Below, one piece after another: positions 27,882-37,244 of a stretch of 64,000 nt of DNA. The notes beneath the pieces are model-generated. The model saw nothing but the letters and a program-made list of their open reading frames with translations. It made no database searches and was not told the origin of the DNA. Origin of the DNA: Candidatus Rifleibacteriota bacterium (lineage in GTDB: Bacteria; Muiribacteriota; Ozemobacteria; Ozemobacterales; Ozemobacteraceae); the NCBI GenBank assembly GCA_015233565.1, contig JADFXM010000029.1, forward strand, positions 26,544 to 90,543, read 5' to 3'. Each line of letters starts with the position of its first letter. Position 1 is the stretch's first letter. The position numbers and the translations under genes are program-made.

Positions 27882-28958
27882 TCAACCCGAAGAAATTTCA
27901 GTATCCCGGTCGTTTGAAGAGGGACTGTCAAAATCACTTTCACCCTTACTTTTTTCTTTTTCTTTGGAATACTTGTAATAAAGAAAAATCATGATTCCCA
28001 CTGGGATGAAAAGAAACCAAAAGAAAAATACCCAGGGTTGCCCGATGCCGGTGGGGTTGAGATCAGGCGACCATCTGAATCTATCAAGATTGAAAAGGAT
28101 CATTATTATCGAAACCCAGATGCAAAAGAAGTTGGGAATTCCTTCGGCTGCGCTTACCCAACCAAGCCCACGTGTTCGATTCTTCGTGAATGGGTAAAGC
28201 AAATTGTTCCCCATAAAACCGGTGGAATCTTCCAATAAGTGAACACAGGACCCAAAAAATACGATCAATGGATAGAGCATCCATCTGGGAATTGTGTATA
28301 ATTCAGAATGCAAACCTGGAGAAACAAAAAAATAAGAAAAAATTCCCACTATCAGTGAACAAAGCAGACCAAGAGTAAGGCTATGACTCCAGGTGCGATG
28401 CCAGGGAAGAAATACAATTTCGATTCTTCCGTCATCTCGTTTAAGAAATTCAAAACAGGGGCCGCTCATAATCGAAATATTGGATTTTTTATCAAATGGT
28501 TGGAAAAAAGGGCAATTCACTTTGACTTTTGCAATCGCATTCTCCTTGGGTTCTGTTCCAATAAAGGGAGTTTGACCGGTATCAACGATTGGACCCATTT
28601 CAACTACTACCTCGGAGTTGGCGGAATCGAACCAGAGTGTATATGATCGCCATAGATTGGCTCCTAATTGCATTGTATGAAGTTGAACAGAGGAGCTACC
28701 TACGGAATTTGCCCGTTCGATCGATGCGGCAACTGTTGAAGCAATCTGCATGGCATCTAACTTGTTCGGGTCAGGCCAGACCTCAAATTCGGATTTGTAA
28801 AAATATCTTGCAAACTTGAAATCGAGCGTGTCAGGAAGGATTCCGAAAACTCCTCCCAAACAGAGAATAAATGACTGTTCCTGGGAGGCCATATGTACAG
28901 CTTGCGGAAAAAAACTAGCAACGGCGATTCCCGAAATAAAATGAGTCAATCCTTTCAT
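27882..28958 (-). CDS. YdjM-like inner-membrane metal-dependent hydrolase
   Basis: A 358-residue membrane protein of the YdjM/DUF457 type. The family's conserved polar residues are present: TH at 5-6 (GLTHFISG), PDTLDF near 43, HRTWSHS near 190 and HLLEDS near 245, which probably bind a metal at the membrane face. Several hydrophobic helices are spread through the C-terminal half. An extra soluble insertion (about 60-180) separates the first two motifs. The protein ends in a Ser/Asp/Lys-rich tail. Its ATG overlaps the stop of the upstream COG1784 gene by one base (TAATG), so the pair is coupled. The enzymatic substrate of this family is unknown. Confidence 0.78.
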   Translation of the reverse strand: MKGLTHFISGIAVASFFPQAVHMASQEQSFILCLGGVFGILPDTLDFKFARYFYKSEFEVWPDPNKLDAMQIASTVAASIERANSVGSSSVQLHTMQLGANLWRSYTLWFDSANSEVVVEMGPIVDTGQTPFIGTEPKENAIAKVKVNCPFFQPFDKKSNISIMSGPCFEFLKRDDGRIEIVFLPWHRTWSHSLTLGLLCSLIVGIFSYFFVSPGLHSELYTIPRWMLYPLIVFFGSCVHLLEDSTGFMGNNLLYPFTKNRTRGLGWVSAAEGIPNFFCIWVSIIMILFNLDRFRWSPDLNPTGIGQPWVFFFWFLFIPVGIMIFLYYKYSKEKEKSKGESDFDSPSSNDRDTEISSG

Positions 28959-30304
28959 TACAACAACCCCAGTAGTTTCAAAAAGTCATTCCCGTAGCCA
29001 GCCATATTCAGGCATACCGGAAGTAGTAATACTCCCATGAGATTCATTCTGCGTGCTTGAAACATTACCGGTAACAGGCCGATTCCGGTCGCAACTATCA
29101 TTATAGCAAGCCCTCCAAATCCGGTCATTAAATAAATCACTGGGACTAAACCGAATAAAGTGACCAGCGAAATCTTATGGTAATCAACTTTTTCAATTAT
29201 CCAAAGAATCATTTCGGTAAATGGAAAAAGCAAAAGGAAGGAAATTCCAGCCGAAAATAGCATCAATCCAATAAAAATTACATATTCCTGCAGTGTAATT
29301 GTCGGCCCAAGTGGGGAGATGATCCAGGCAAGGCCGCCTCTGGTAAAACTTAAGCCGGGAATGAAAAACAGCAGAAATGAACCTACGTAGTAAACCGTTT
29401 TGCACGTGCCATAAGACATAACGAATAATCTACTATCTCTTTGAGCTGTCGCATGTCCCGAGAGAAGTCCGCCAATTCCTGCTGTCACTAAGGGAATAAA
29501 TGCGGCAAAAAAACCGCCCAATGCTCCTCCGAATGTGCCTCTGATGCATAATTCCCAGTCCAGGTCAATTGATTGGGGAACATGCTGTGGTGGAATTTCA
29601 CCTACATTGATTATGTTGGTGATGAGCCACGGAATAGCAAAAAGTCCTACAAAGACTGGCGTGATGCTTTGAAAAGCAAAGTCAATCGGAACAAAAGTTC
29701 TGGAAAGAACTATAAAACCTAGCAAACCAGATAAAAAGAAAGTCGCTAACCCTATCCCCAAAAAAAACCATCCCTCTAAAAAATTATTCCAAGTTACTCG
29801 GGATTGAGAAACACCCTTGGGCCATTCAGACATCAAAATATATGCAATAACTGCTCCGATGATCCAGAAGGTGTGAGGGCTGGTAATGCTCCTTAAACCA
29901 GGAAGGATCCAGAGAAAGACCGGAGCAAGAATTCCCAGTAATACTAATCCCCCGAGGGCTCCAATTCCTGTTAAAATAATAGACTCGAACCCTTTTCCCT
30001 GAGAGGTCCATTGGGCTGATGGAAGAACATAGTATGACAAACTTTCGTCTCCAGGACCCATATATGTTGAAGGAACTGTATTCAAAATCGAATATCCAAC
30101 AATCATTCCGACTGCCAGAGCTGACAATTGCATCGAGGTCATTGACATTTCAAACTTCAGAACGAATAAAAGGAAAATTCCTAGAACATTGTAAATATGG
30201 AGGGCGGGGAGAATTGAAACTAACATGGAAACAACTACTCCCAATAAGCTAAAATAAGCTAAATCCATGTTCTGGGGATGCATTAAGAAATCCAGAAAAA
30301 CCAT
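28958..30304 (-). CDS. COG1784 (TctA-like) multispan membrane protein
   Basis: A 448-residue integral membrane protein with about ten helices. It resembles the COG1784/DUF112 group, distant relatives of the TctA tricarboxylate-transporter subunit, seen in the SILPALHIYN segment near residue 33 and the MGPGDESLSYYVLPS segment near 85. Real TctA systems have TctB and TctC partners, which are absent, so transport of tricarboxylates cannot be claimed. AGGGG seven bases before the ATG supports the start. It is translationally coupled to the YdjM-like gene, which suggests both act on the same membrane process. Confidence 0.72.
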   Translation of the reverse strand: MVFLDFLMHPQNMDLAYFSLLGVVVSMLVSILPALHIYNVLGIFLLFVLKFEMSMTSMQLSALAVGMIVGYSILNTVPSTYMGPGDESLSYYVLPSAQWTSQGKGFESIILTGIGALGGLVLLGILAPVFLWILPGLRSITSPHTFWIIGAVIAYILMSEWPKGVSQSRVTWNNFLEGWFFLGIGLATFFLSGLLGFIVLSRTFVPIDFAFQSITPVFVGLFAIPWLITNIINVGEIPPQHVPQSIDLDWELCIRGTFGGALGGFFAAFIPLVTAGIGGLLSGHATAQRDSRLFVMSYGTCKTVYYVGSFLLFFIPGLSFTRGGLAWIISPLGPTITLQEYVIFIGLMLFSAGISFLLLFPFTEMILWIIEKVDYHKISLVTLFGLVPVIYLMTGFGGLAIMIVATGIGLLPVMFQARRMNLMGVLLLPVCLNMAGYGNDFLKLLGLL

Positions 30305-30546
30305 TTTTTTCCCCTTAGTTCACCGCTTGTGGCAGTGACGGCTTGTTGTTGATGTAATTTGTAGAGTCATACTTGGTTAAAATTCATCGCTCTTTCCATC
30401 GATTAAACTATTGTAACATCCGATTTTTTTTACTTATGGGTCCAGGAAGTAATGAATAAATCCGCAGTTCTTTCGTTTCGATTTCACTCAACCAGAAGGT
30501 TCGAACTAAAATTTTACTTCTTCATCAGGATCAGGGAAATTCAGTC

Positions 30547-31872
30547 TCAAGGTAGGACTGAAAAATCTTCCGGTGAAACAGGTTGAATCTGAATCTTGCT
30601 CTTGAACAATGCTACGAGCCCTTCAACGGAGATTTTAGCCCCCTCCGACGGAATTAAAATGTTGCTGGCGACTTCATTTTCAAGCCAAACCTGTATTTCA
30701 CCGGAATCATCTTTTACCAGAAGTCGTGTACCTGTCTTGAAGGACTCAATTTTCTTCAAAACCCCGATTATTCTAACTTCTTTGTCGATTTGTTCGTTGG
30801 AAAGACTGGCGATTTGGAAATAGGGTCTCAATTCAACCTCTGATCCCTGGCGTTGTGTCGTGCCCTGGGACGGAAATTTCACTGAAGCAGAAGATTGCTC
30901 CGGGGATTTGACTTGAGTTTGTATCTGGCTCTGTGATTGACTCTTTTCATCTTTTGTATTTGAAATAGAAGGAGTGGAAGATGAATTTTCTGTTGTTTGA
31001 GCTGTTGAAACTGCCCCGGAACTTATTACTTTGGCATTTCCTGGTGCATTAACTTCAACTTCAATTGTCTCTTTGTATTTTTTCACTAAACCTTTAAATT
31101 CAAGAGTATCTCCAACTTGAGCATTGATGTTATCCTGGTCCGCAATTTTTGATGGAATCCAGATTATTAGACCATCCTGGGAATTATCCAAACGGATCAT
31201 CAGGCCACTTGGATAGCCCACAACATCGATTGCTTTCCCTCGGACGGTGACTGTTTTTCCGAGAACGGGGAAATCAACTTTCTTTGGGTCGAGGGTTAAG
31301 TTTTCAGATCCGTCAGGGGCTTGGCCGGCGCCATGAGATAAAATCTTTAAATGGGCGGAAGCATTTATTAACAGACTGGGGCTGTCTTTTTGGAATCTTA
31401 CTTGTCCTTCAACACTGACCTGATCACCATCTTGTGGGATAATTCCAAGCTTTTCTATGTCCTGGGCAACTTTTGCGTAGGCGGTAACCCTGATGTTTAT
31501 TGGATGGCCTTTTTCGTCGTCCTGTTTTAAGGTAAAGGCCAAGGATTTCCACTGCGGATGAATGCCAAATGATTTTTCAACTTCTCCAACTATTTTGACA
31601 TGCGCGAAATTACTTAATGGCCCAAGGGATTCGATCTTTACCTCAGGAGTTTGAATTGTCTTTGCATAAAAAAGTAAAATTAATAAACCCAAAGTTGAGG
31701 TGACAATGGAAAAAATTTTAAAAACTCTTATGGAAAGGCGTTTTTGTGTTAATGTTTGACAATATGGGCAACGTGTATAAATTCCCACAAATCGCCCGCA
31801 ACTAGGGCAATGGGTTTCTTTCTCATATAGTTCAGATGTGCTTGTTGCTGGTCCTTCTTTTGGGGATTCCAT
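30547..31872 (-). CDS. Zinc-ribbon, membrane-anchored OB-fold protein
   Basis: A 441-residue protein I recognise only by parts. Residues 18-38 carry a double zinc ribbon (CPSC...CPYC), followed by a membrane helix (IFSIVTSTLGLLILLFYA). The remainder contains at least three OB-fold segments of the tRNA-anticodon/bOB type: KIVGEVEKSFGI..., GKTVTVRGKAIDV... and KEVRIIGVLKKIES..., each with the pattern of a five-stranded barrel. A Ser/Gln/Thr-rich linker separates the second and third. The ribbon would be cytoplasmic and the OB folds external, an arrangement seen in several unnamed envelope proteins. It lies upstream of nothing clearly related; the next gene to its right is a cell-wall amidase. 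Confidence 0.66.
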   Translation of the reverse strand: MESPKEGPATSTSELYEKETHCPSCGRFVGIYTRCPYCQTLTQKRLSIRVFKIFSIVTSTLGLLILLFYAKTIQTPEVKIESLGPLSNFAHVKIVGEVEKSFGIHPQWKSLAFTLKQDDEKGHPINIRVTAYAKVAQDIEKLGIIPQDGDQVSVEGQVRFQKDSPSLLINASAHLKILSHGAGQAPDGSENLTLDPKKVDFPVLGKTVTVRGKAIDVVGYPSGLMIRLDNSQDGLIIWIPSKIADQDNINAQVGDTLEFKGLVKKYKETIEVEVNAPGNAKVISSGAVSTAQTTENSSSTPSISNTKDEKSQSQSQIQTQVKSPEQSSASVKFPSQGTTQRQGSEVELRPYFQIASLSNEQIDKEVRIIGVLKKIESFKTGTRLLVKDDSGEIQVWLENEVASNILIPSEGAKISVEGLVALFKSKIQIQPVSPEDFSVLP

Positions 31873-31885
31873 AAAAATTAAGCCT

Positions 31886-33802
31886 TTAGATTAAATTCCC
31901 GAGAATTATGTAGAGTTCGTCGAGGAGTTTTTTTGCGATTTCAAATTTTACGGTGGTTGGAAAGGAAATTACGACTGCTGAAGCTCCTGAATGCCCCAAC
32001 TCATAATCCGAGCCTGGGGAAACGGCGATTGAGGGCTTATATTTTTCCTTTAGCAAGTTTTGTAGGAGAGTATCCAGAATCTTTTTTCCAGTTCCCCCAC
32101 GGTGATAATGTCTCAAGGAAATCGTTTTGGAATCTTCCTGTTTGATTGAAATAATAAGTGATAAATCCTGAATTTGATTAGCCTGCTTAATTGCTTCTGA
32201 TACAGGTTTCTCCGCTTCGACCGGGACTCGCAATCTGGTAACATCTGCTCCGGCATTCATCAGGGATTTCACAAATCCTCTTATCCATGGGTCTTGTGAT
32301 CGGTCGGCAAGAATCGCAATCTTCTTTCCAAAAAACAGTGCATTTACCGGAGAAATAACTATTTCCGGACGGAAAAACTTTTCTCCACCAGTTTTTAATA
32401 CTATTGCATCAGATTTATAGCCTGGGGGTGGATATAGTGTCAATTTCAGATTTCCAAAAAAAGTGGATAATTCACAAAAAAAGTATCCTCCCATTATTGT
32501 AAAAATTGCTTTATTGGGAGCATATTTGATCTTAACTCGTTCCAGGCCTTTGGGAGCTAGAGGAGAGATCACTCTTCCCAGGATGAAAGTTCTTTCAGAA
32601 TTTCTTACCGGAATTTGGATAGAAGCGGAAGAATTCTCGGTTATCGAAACACTTAAATCAATTTTTTCCTTCTGTTTTCCGTCGAGATTCAAAAGAATTA
32701 TTGCTTTTCCGTCGCTTCGGGTGCTTGATGTGGCAATTTTTGAATTAAAGGAAAATTGAAAAGGTTTTTCTTCTCGAACTGGGCTTCCATTGGAGTCCTT
32801 TAATGACAAAGAAATCGGGAAGGTCCCTATAAAGCCCTCGGGGATAAAGTCGGATATCGGATTTAAAGAAATTTTGATCTGACTGGAACGAACTAGAATT
32901 TTTAATTTTCCGGGAAAAGAGCTTGTACCATCTTTGGATTTAAACAATGTGGTAATGTTATATTCCCCGGAATCGAGGGGAGTTTGATTATACAAGCAGT
33001 AAAAATTTCCTAAGGTGGGCAATTTTTCAAAGCCAAATTCACAGGCACAGTATTCCTGATTTTTTATTTCAGCAAATACCAGTGGTTTATTGGAGGTAAA
33101 GATGATATTAAAATAGGGGCTCGAAGTAATCGCTGGTCGAGTTGAAATTGCTTCAACTTTCAACGGGGGCAATTCAAAAACCTTCTTTACTGCCTCTCGA
33201 ATAATTTCAGCCTCAGTTGTTAAAGATTTACCAGTACGTAAAAGTTTTTCATTTTTTGGAATCGTCATGAACCCTGCTTCCGTTAAGACCGAAGGCCAGG
33301 GATTATTTCTTAAAAGGAAAAATCCACCTGGGATAACTATTGATTCGTTTGCTAAACCATTTGCCAAAATTCCTTTGCTGATATATTCAGCAATTTTTCG
33401 GGAAGTATTCTCGTCAAAGGCATTATAAAAAACTTCCCCGCGGTTTTTTACACTCTTTTCGAGAGACGCATTATGATGGATAGAAATAAATAAATCTAGC
33501 GGATATTTATTGATGATATCTAATCTTTGGGGGAGAGTCAGCGATAGATCAGTATCCCTGGTCATCATAACTTTTGCACCATCGGCAAGGAGCAATTGCT
33601 TCAAATATTTCGCTACTCTTAAGTTGACGTCTTTCTCGGTTAATCCTCCGGGGCCTATTGCTCCGGAGTCTACTCCACCATGCCCTGGGTCGATCATAAT
33701 AAACAAGCCTTTAAGTGATCTGGCTTCCAGAGATGGTACAGAAAGAACGAAAAACGAGACCAAAACTACTATAAAAACCAAAAAATGATGATTTCTTTTC
33801 AT
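31886..33802 (-). CDS. Large N-acetylmuramoyl-L-alanine amidase (Amidase_3)
   Basis: A 638-residue exported protein with a signal peptide (HHFLVFIVVLVSFFVLSVPS), an Amidase_3 domain (about residues 35-215) and a long Ig/beta-sandwich-like C-terminal half. Zinc ligands are in MIDPGHGGVDSG, the glutamate of GLTEKDVN and SIHHNAS; the catalytic glutamate is in LTEAGFMT. The last 100 residues (from KKIAILADRSQDPW) resemble a second alpha/beta domain. I use the ATG at 33802; a GTG lies six codons upstream. It ends 13 bases before the OB-fold gene, so the two may share a transcript. Role: peptidoglycan cleavage, perhaps coupled to a different location than the LysM amidase at 26078. Confidence 0.87.
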   Translation of the reverse strand: MKRNHHFLVFIVVLVSFFVLSVPSLEARSLKGLFIMIDPGHGGVDSGAIGPGGLTEKDVNLRVAKYLKQLLLADGAKVMMTRDTDLSLTLPQRLDIINKYPLDLFISIHHNASLEKSVKNRGEVFYNAFDENTSRKIAEYISKGILANGLANESIVIPGGFFLLRNNPWPSVLTEAGFMTIPKNEKLLRTGKSLTTEAEIIREAVKKVFELPPLKVEAISTRPAITSSPYFNIIFTSNKPLVFAEIKNQEYCACEFGFEKLPTLGNFYCLYNQTPLDSGEYNITTLFKSKDGTSSFPGKLKILVRSSQIKISLNPISDFIPEGFIGTFPISLSLKDSNGSPVREEKPFQFSFNSKIATSSTRSDGKAIILLNLDGKQKEKIDLSVSITENSSASIQIPVRNSERTFILGRVISPLAPKGLERVKIKYAPNKAIFTIMGGYFFCELSTFFGNLKLTLYPPPGYKSDAIVLKTGGEKFFRPEIVISPVNALFFGKKIAILADRSQDPWIRGFVKSLMNAGADVTRLRVPVEAEKPVSEAIKQANQIQDLSLIISIKQEDSKTISLRHYHRGGTGKKILDTLLQNLLKEKYKPSIAVSPGSDYELGHSGASAVVISFPTTVKFEIAKKLLDELYIILGNLI

Positions 33803-33853
33803 GGGGAAATAATAACACAAAGTTTTTATACTTTAAACAAAAAAAGTACTTTC

Positions 33854-34711
33854 CTAATTTTTCAGACCAGCCTTGCCTGCAAAAAGTTTAAAAGTTTCTT
33901 TTTCGTCGTCTGAAAGGTTTTTTGGTATTATTATTTCAAGCCTTACTAATAAGTCTCCGCCAGCCAAACCTTGTCCCTTCAGTTTCAAAAGGTCTCCGGG
34001 TTGGACTCCCGGAGGAATAGTTAAAATTATTTCAGAATTTCTAGGGTCTCTTAATTTAATTTTGCTTCCCAAGATTGCCTGGGCTAAATTTATTTGCAAT
34101 ACAGTTTCAATTTTATTGTTGTCTTTCAGGAAAAAAGGTGGATCATCTTCAATTTGAATTTTAAGATCAAAATTTCCGTCCGGATTTGAAACTTTGATAA
34201 TACTTCCTTGAGTAGTATCAGAAGGGATCTCAACAGAACGTGAACCTCCGGGAATTCCCGAAACGTGTATTCGCCCTCCGGTACAAGCTACTTTTAAGGG
34301 GACCTTCAAATTGGCGGATCTGGTGTTTCGGGTGGGTTGTCCCCAATTGGTATAGTTGGATTTGCGGGAAAAATTTCCACGTCCTCCAAAAAATGAGCTC
34401 AAAAGATCTTCCACGCCATTTCCACCCATATCGCTTTCAAAAGAAAATGGCGAACCAAATCGGTCCCAGCGTGCCCCTTCGTTGAAACGCCCGAACTTCG
34501 AAGCTTCTCTTTTTAAGTCGTATTCTCTTCTTGCCTCTGGATTACTTAATAACTCATAGGCTTCAGAAATTTCTTTAAACCTTTCTTCGGAGCCATGGCT
34601 CTTGTTTGTGTCAGGGTGATATTTTCGGGCCAGCTCTTTATAAACCTTTCTTATCTCTTCAGGAGTCGCATTTTCCGAAACTCCCAATACTTTATAAAAG
34701 TCTTTTTCCAT
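33854..34711 (-). CDS. DnaJ-class co-chaperone, CbpA type
   Basis: A 285-residue type II J protein. The J domain (residues 3-68) has the HPD motif in RKYHPDTNKS, essential to stimulate DnaK. A G/F-rich segment with SFFGGRGNFS follows, then two C-terminal beta domains (about 120-280) with PGVQPGDLLKLKGQGL, the classic peptide-binding fold. The Cys-rich zinc domain of DnaJ is absent, so it belongs with CbpA/DnaJ2. No dnaK or grpE is nearby; it is likely an accessory co-chaperone. Confidence 0.92.
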   Translation of the reverse strand: MEKDFYKVLGVSENATPEEIRKVYKELARKYHPDTNKSHGSEERFKEISEAYELLSNPEARREYDLKREASKFGRFNEGARWDRFGSPFSFESDMGGNGVEDLLSSFFGGRGNFSRKSNYTNWGQPTRNTRSANLKVPLKVACTGGRIHVSGIPGGSRSVEIPSDTTQGSIIKVSNPDGNFDLKIQIEDDPPFFLKDNNKIETVLQINLAQAILGSKIKLRDPRNSEIILTIPPGVQPGDLLKLKGQGLAGGDLLVRLEIIIPKNLSDDEKETFKLFAGKAGLKN

Positions 34712-34772
34712 GTAGATATTCTACCACTTTTATCATAAAAAATCTATAAGCCAGATTATTTCAATTTGTAAC

Positions 34773-35765
34773 CTATTCGAGCATTAATTTCATCTGTGTT
34801 TTTCCGCTTAAAGAAGATTCCAGTAATGCCAAAACCTTCTTAATAGAAGAATTCATGTCTGCAAATTCGTTAAATAGCTGAATTACATTCTTTTTTATCT
34901 TTCTCTTAACTAACTTTGCAGATTTTAAATTGGAAAGTTCCAGGACTTCTTCAATTGCTTCATCCCGGTAGCCAATTGAATCGATCAACCCGTTTTTTTG
35001 GGCCTCCGAACTTGAGAAGATGCTGCCATCGGCCAAGGGAGTTATTTCTTTGGAGCTCTTTCCACGTGCTTTAGCCACAATTTCTACGAATCTGTTATAC
35101 ATGAAATCGACTATCCCTGTTAGCATTTTCTTTTCCTCCGGAGTCATTTCGCGGAAGGGTGACAAAATGTCTTTTTTAGGGGTGTTTAAAGATTTAATTG
35201 TGACATCTTTTATTCCAATAACATTCGCAAGCTTTTCGATGTTGAATCCTTGCATTAAAACCCCAATACTTCCGATTATCGAAGTGGGATGGGCCATTAT
35301 TTTGTCTGCTGCGCATGCAATATAATAACCACCGGATGCTCCAATAGTTCCGATGAGGGCTACGATTGGCTTTTTGGCATCCTTTATTTTTAATAGTTGG
35401 TGATAAATTATATCGCAAGTTGTTACTTCGCCACCTGGAGAATTGATTTCAAGAAGAATTGCTTTAATCTTTTCCCTTTTCAAAGCCAACTTAACTTCTT
35501 TTTTTATGTTCTCAATAATATCTTTTTTCAGGTCCAGCGGCCCTTCTTCTTCAGTTTCAGAAATTACTCCATTAATTTTAATCAGAAGGATTTCATCTGA
35601 AGCGTTTTTATCCCCTTCAACGTAAACTACTTCGGTTTTTTTGGTAAATTCATCACCACCCCAGCTTTCAAGCAAATCAAACAACCCTCCGCTGATCGAA
35701 GGAGTTGAGATTGCCATCAATAAACCAAGTAAACAGAAGAACTTAAAGAATTTGACTTTAAACAT
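34773..35765 (-). CDS. sppA: Signal peptide peptidase SppA (S49 family)
   Basis: A 330-residue membrane-anchored serine peptidase that degrades cleaved signal peptides. After a signal anchor (FFKFFCLLGLLMAI) the ClpP-like fold follows. The nucleophile serine is in GTIGASGGYYIACAAD and the downstream SIIGSIGVLMQ segment is typical. The general-base lysine is expected in the VEIVAKARGKS helix, and the C-terminal ADGSIFSSSEAQKNGLID is the usual end of the S49 domain. It is of the short, single-domain type. AGGAG five bases before the ATG fixes the start. Confidence 0.93.
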   Translation of the reverse strand: MFKVKFFKFFCLLGLLMAISTPSISGGLFDLLESWGGDEFTKKTEVVYVEGDKNASDEILLIKINGVISETEEEGPLDLKKDIIENIKKEVKLALKREKIKAILLEINSPGGEVTTCDIIYHQLLKIKDAKKPIVALIGTIGASGGYYIACAADKIMAHPTSIIGSIGVLMQGFNIEKLANVIGIKDVTIKSLNTPKKDILSPFREMTPEEKKMLTGIVDFMYNRFVEIVAKARGKSSKEITPLADGSIFSSSEAQKNGLIDSIGYRDEAIEEVLELSNLKSAKLVKRKIKKNVIQLFNEFADMNSSIKKVLALLESSLSGKTQMKLMLE

Positions 35766-35789
35766 TTTTATCTCCTAATTTATATCCTG

Positions 35790-36884
35790 TCATTTCGTCC
35801 AGATAGGGGCTTCAGCGTCGTCCGGGCAGCCTTTTCTGTGATAATTACACCTTTCGCATAATAGACATTCGCGAATAATTCCTTTTTCCTTCTCTAACGT
35901 TTTCCAGAGCCAATTGGGATCTCTTAATATTGGACGCCCTAGCCCTATTAAATCCGCCTCTGCGTTCTTCAAAATTTCTTCGGCCAATGATGGATATTGA
36001 ATTTTTCCGGTGACTCCAGTGGGGGCATTGGTACCCAATTTAATTGCTTTTGCATCCTGACGAAAAAACCCTTGATCTGTTGCAGGACCAAGGATGGAAT
36101 CCGGGCCATGGAGAGATTGATACATTCCACCTGAGACGCTTATTACGTCAACCCCATTTTCTAATAATCTCTTAACAAGGGGAAGTGATTTATCAAGGGT
36201 CAAACCCTTAGGAAGGTAATCCCTGGCCGATATTCGGTATATTAGCAGCATTTTGGGAAAATTGATCTTAATTGATCTCACAACTGCGAGGGGAAATTTA
36301 AAAGGCTCAGAATTTTGCAAACCATATTCATCATCACGTTTATTTGTCAATGGAGAAACAAACTGGTGGAGAAGATATCCGTGTGCACCGTGGAGTTCGA
36401 TTCCAGCAAAACCAGCCTCTTGAGCCAAGGAAGCTGAAAAAGTGAATTTCTCAACCATATTTCCTATCTCTTTGGGAGACAAAACTCTGACTTTCCGATT
36501 TAACACCGGACAGGGTATCCCTGACGGGGCTACAACTGGACTGTTACCCGTGGGAAGAGCTTGGCGACCTGCATGATGTAGCTGAAGAAATGGAATTGGC
36601 CCTCGTTCGGAAATTGCTTCAGCAATCCTGGATAGGCCCGGTAATGCCTCCTTTGATGTTGCGGAAAGTTGCCTGGACCAACCTCTTCCTTCAGAAGAAA
36701 CAACAGCAGCTTCAACGAAAATAGCGGCAACTCCCGTTAAGGACATATGGACGTAATAATCTACCATCGCATCGCTGACAAATCCATATTTGTCCGCATA
36801 TTGAGTTGCCATGGCAGCAACGAAAATCCGATTTTTTAAGATCTTATTCCGAATTTTAAATGGAGAAAATAAATTGGAATACAT
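35790..36884 (-). CDS. Old-yellow-enzyme family NADH:flavin oxidoreductase
   Basis: A 364-residue FMN-dependent TIM barrel of COG1902. Recognisable parts are the N-terminal LFSPFKIRNKILKNRIFVAAM, QLHHAGRQAL, the substrate-binding GIELHGAHGYLLHQFVSPLTN segment, VISVSGGMY and the phosphate-binding GLGRPILRDP. After the barrel lies a short Cys cluster C-x2-C-x2-C-x6-C (ECLLCERCNYHRKGC), similar to the iron-sulfur site of the dienoyl-CoA-reductase-like group, but the FAD/NAD domain of that group is missing. It may hold a 4Fe-4S cluster or zinc. Substrate unknown; an enoate or unsaturated amino-acid-derived acid is possible. Confidence 0.88.
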   Translation of the reverse strand: MYSNLFSPFKIRNKILKNRIFVAAMATQYADKYGFVSDAMVDYYVHMSLTGVAAIFVEAAVVSSEGRGWSRQLSATSKEALPGLSRIAEAISERGPIPFLQLHHAGRQALPTGNSPVVAPSGIPCPVLNRKVRVLSPKEIGNMVEKFTFSASLAQEAGFAGIELHGAHGYLLHQFVSPLTNKRDDEYGLQNSEPFKFPLAVVRSIKINFPKMLLIYRISARDYLPKGLTLDKSLPLVKRLLENGVDVISVSGGMYQSLHGPDSILGPATDQGFFRQDAKAIKLGTNAPTGVTGKIQYPSLAEEILKNAEADLIGLGRPILRDPNWLWKTLEKEKGIIRECLLCERCNYHRKGCPDDAEAPIWTK

Positions 36885-37076
36885 AAATAATATTAATTTT
36901 GCTCACTTGCTTGGAAAATAGCACCAAATCAACATTTTGGAGAGGGGATTTAATTCACTCATCCCCAATTTTTAGAAGAGACAGAAAAAAATAAGACGAG
37001 GTAATAGCTTACAGGATTTGAATATAACTGGGTTTTCAGATTTGGTCAACTAAGAATTTTTTTTTTTAACAAAATG

Positions 37077-37104
37077 TTGCGGATTTTTCTTTGTTTGCTA
37101 TAAT
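37077..37104 (+). promoter_or_regulatory. Strong extended -10 promoter
   Basis: TTGCGG, a 16 bp spacer and TATAAT preceded by TGC, so the -10 box is of the extended TGnTATAAT type. The transcript would start near 37111 and have a leader of about 134 nt before the ATG at 37245. Confidence 0.7.
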
Positions 37105-37112
37105 TAAAGACA

Positions 37113-37162
37113 AGGTGTTGGGTACACCGGGTAAATTAAGTGAAGACGGGGTAATCTTCACT
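37113..37162 (+). promoter_or_regulatory. Structured 5-prime leader with two hairpins
   Basis: Two perfect stems follow each other: GGTGT-TGGGT-ACACC (37114-37128) and AGTGAAGA-CGGGGTAA-TCTTCACT (37139-37162). Each is followed by nearly the same single-stranded stretch, GGGTAAATTAA and GGGTAAAATTAA. It does not match a riboswitch class I know. It may control translation or stability of the long exported protein downstream. Confidence 0.5.
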
Positions 37163-37244
37163 TGATGGGTAAAATTAAAGATTTGGGGATGATTTTAGTT
37201 TTTTGTAAAACGTTGGAAATTCTCAGTGTAATCAGGAGTATGTT

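Larger units (their letters stand above)
36885..37244. other. Divergent intergenic region with promoter and structured leader
   Basis: The left 190 bases, before the minus-strand oxidoreductase, show nothing I can name; the right part holds the promoter and leader described in separate entries. No gene is present. Confidence 0.5.

Noticed and set aside
37111..37190. A cyclic di-GMP (GEMM) riboswitch before the collagen-like gene
   Set aside because: The GEMM core sequence and tetraloop-receptor arrangement are absent; only two simple stems are visible.
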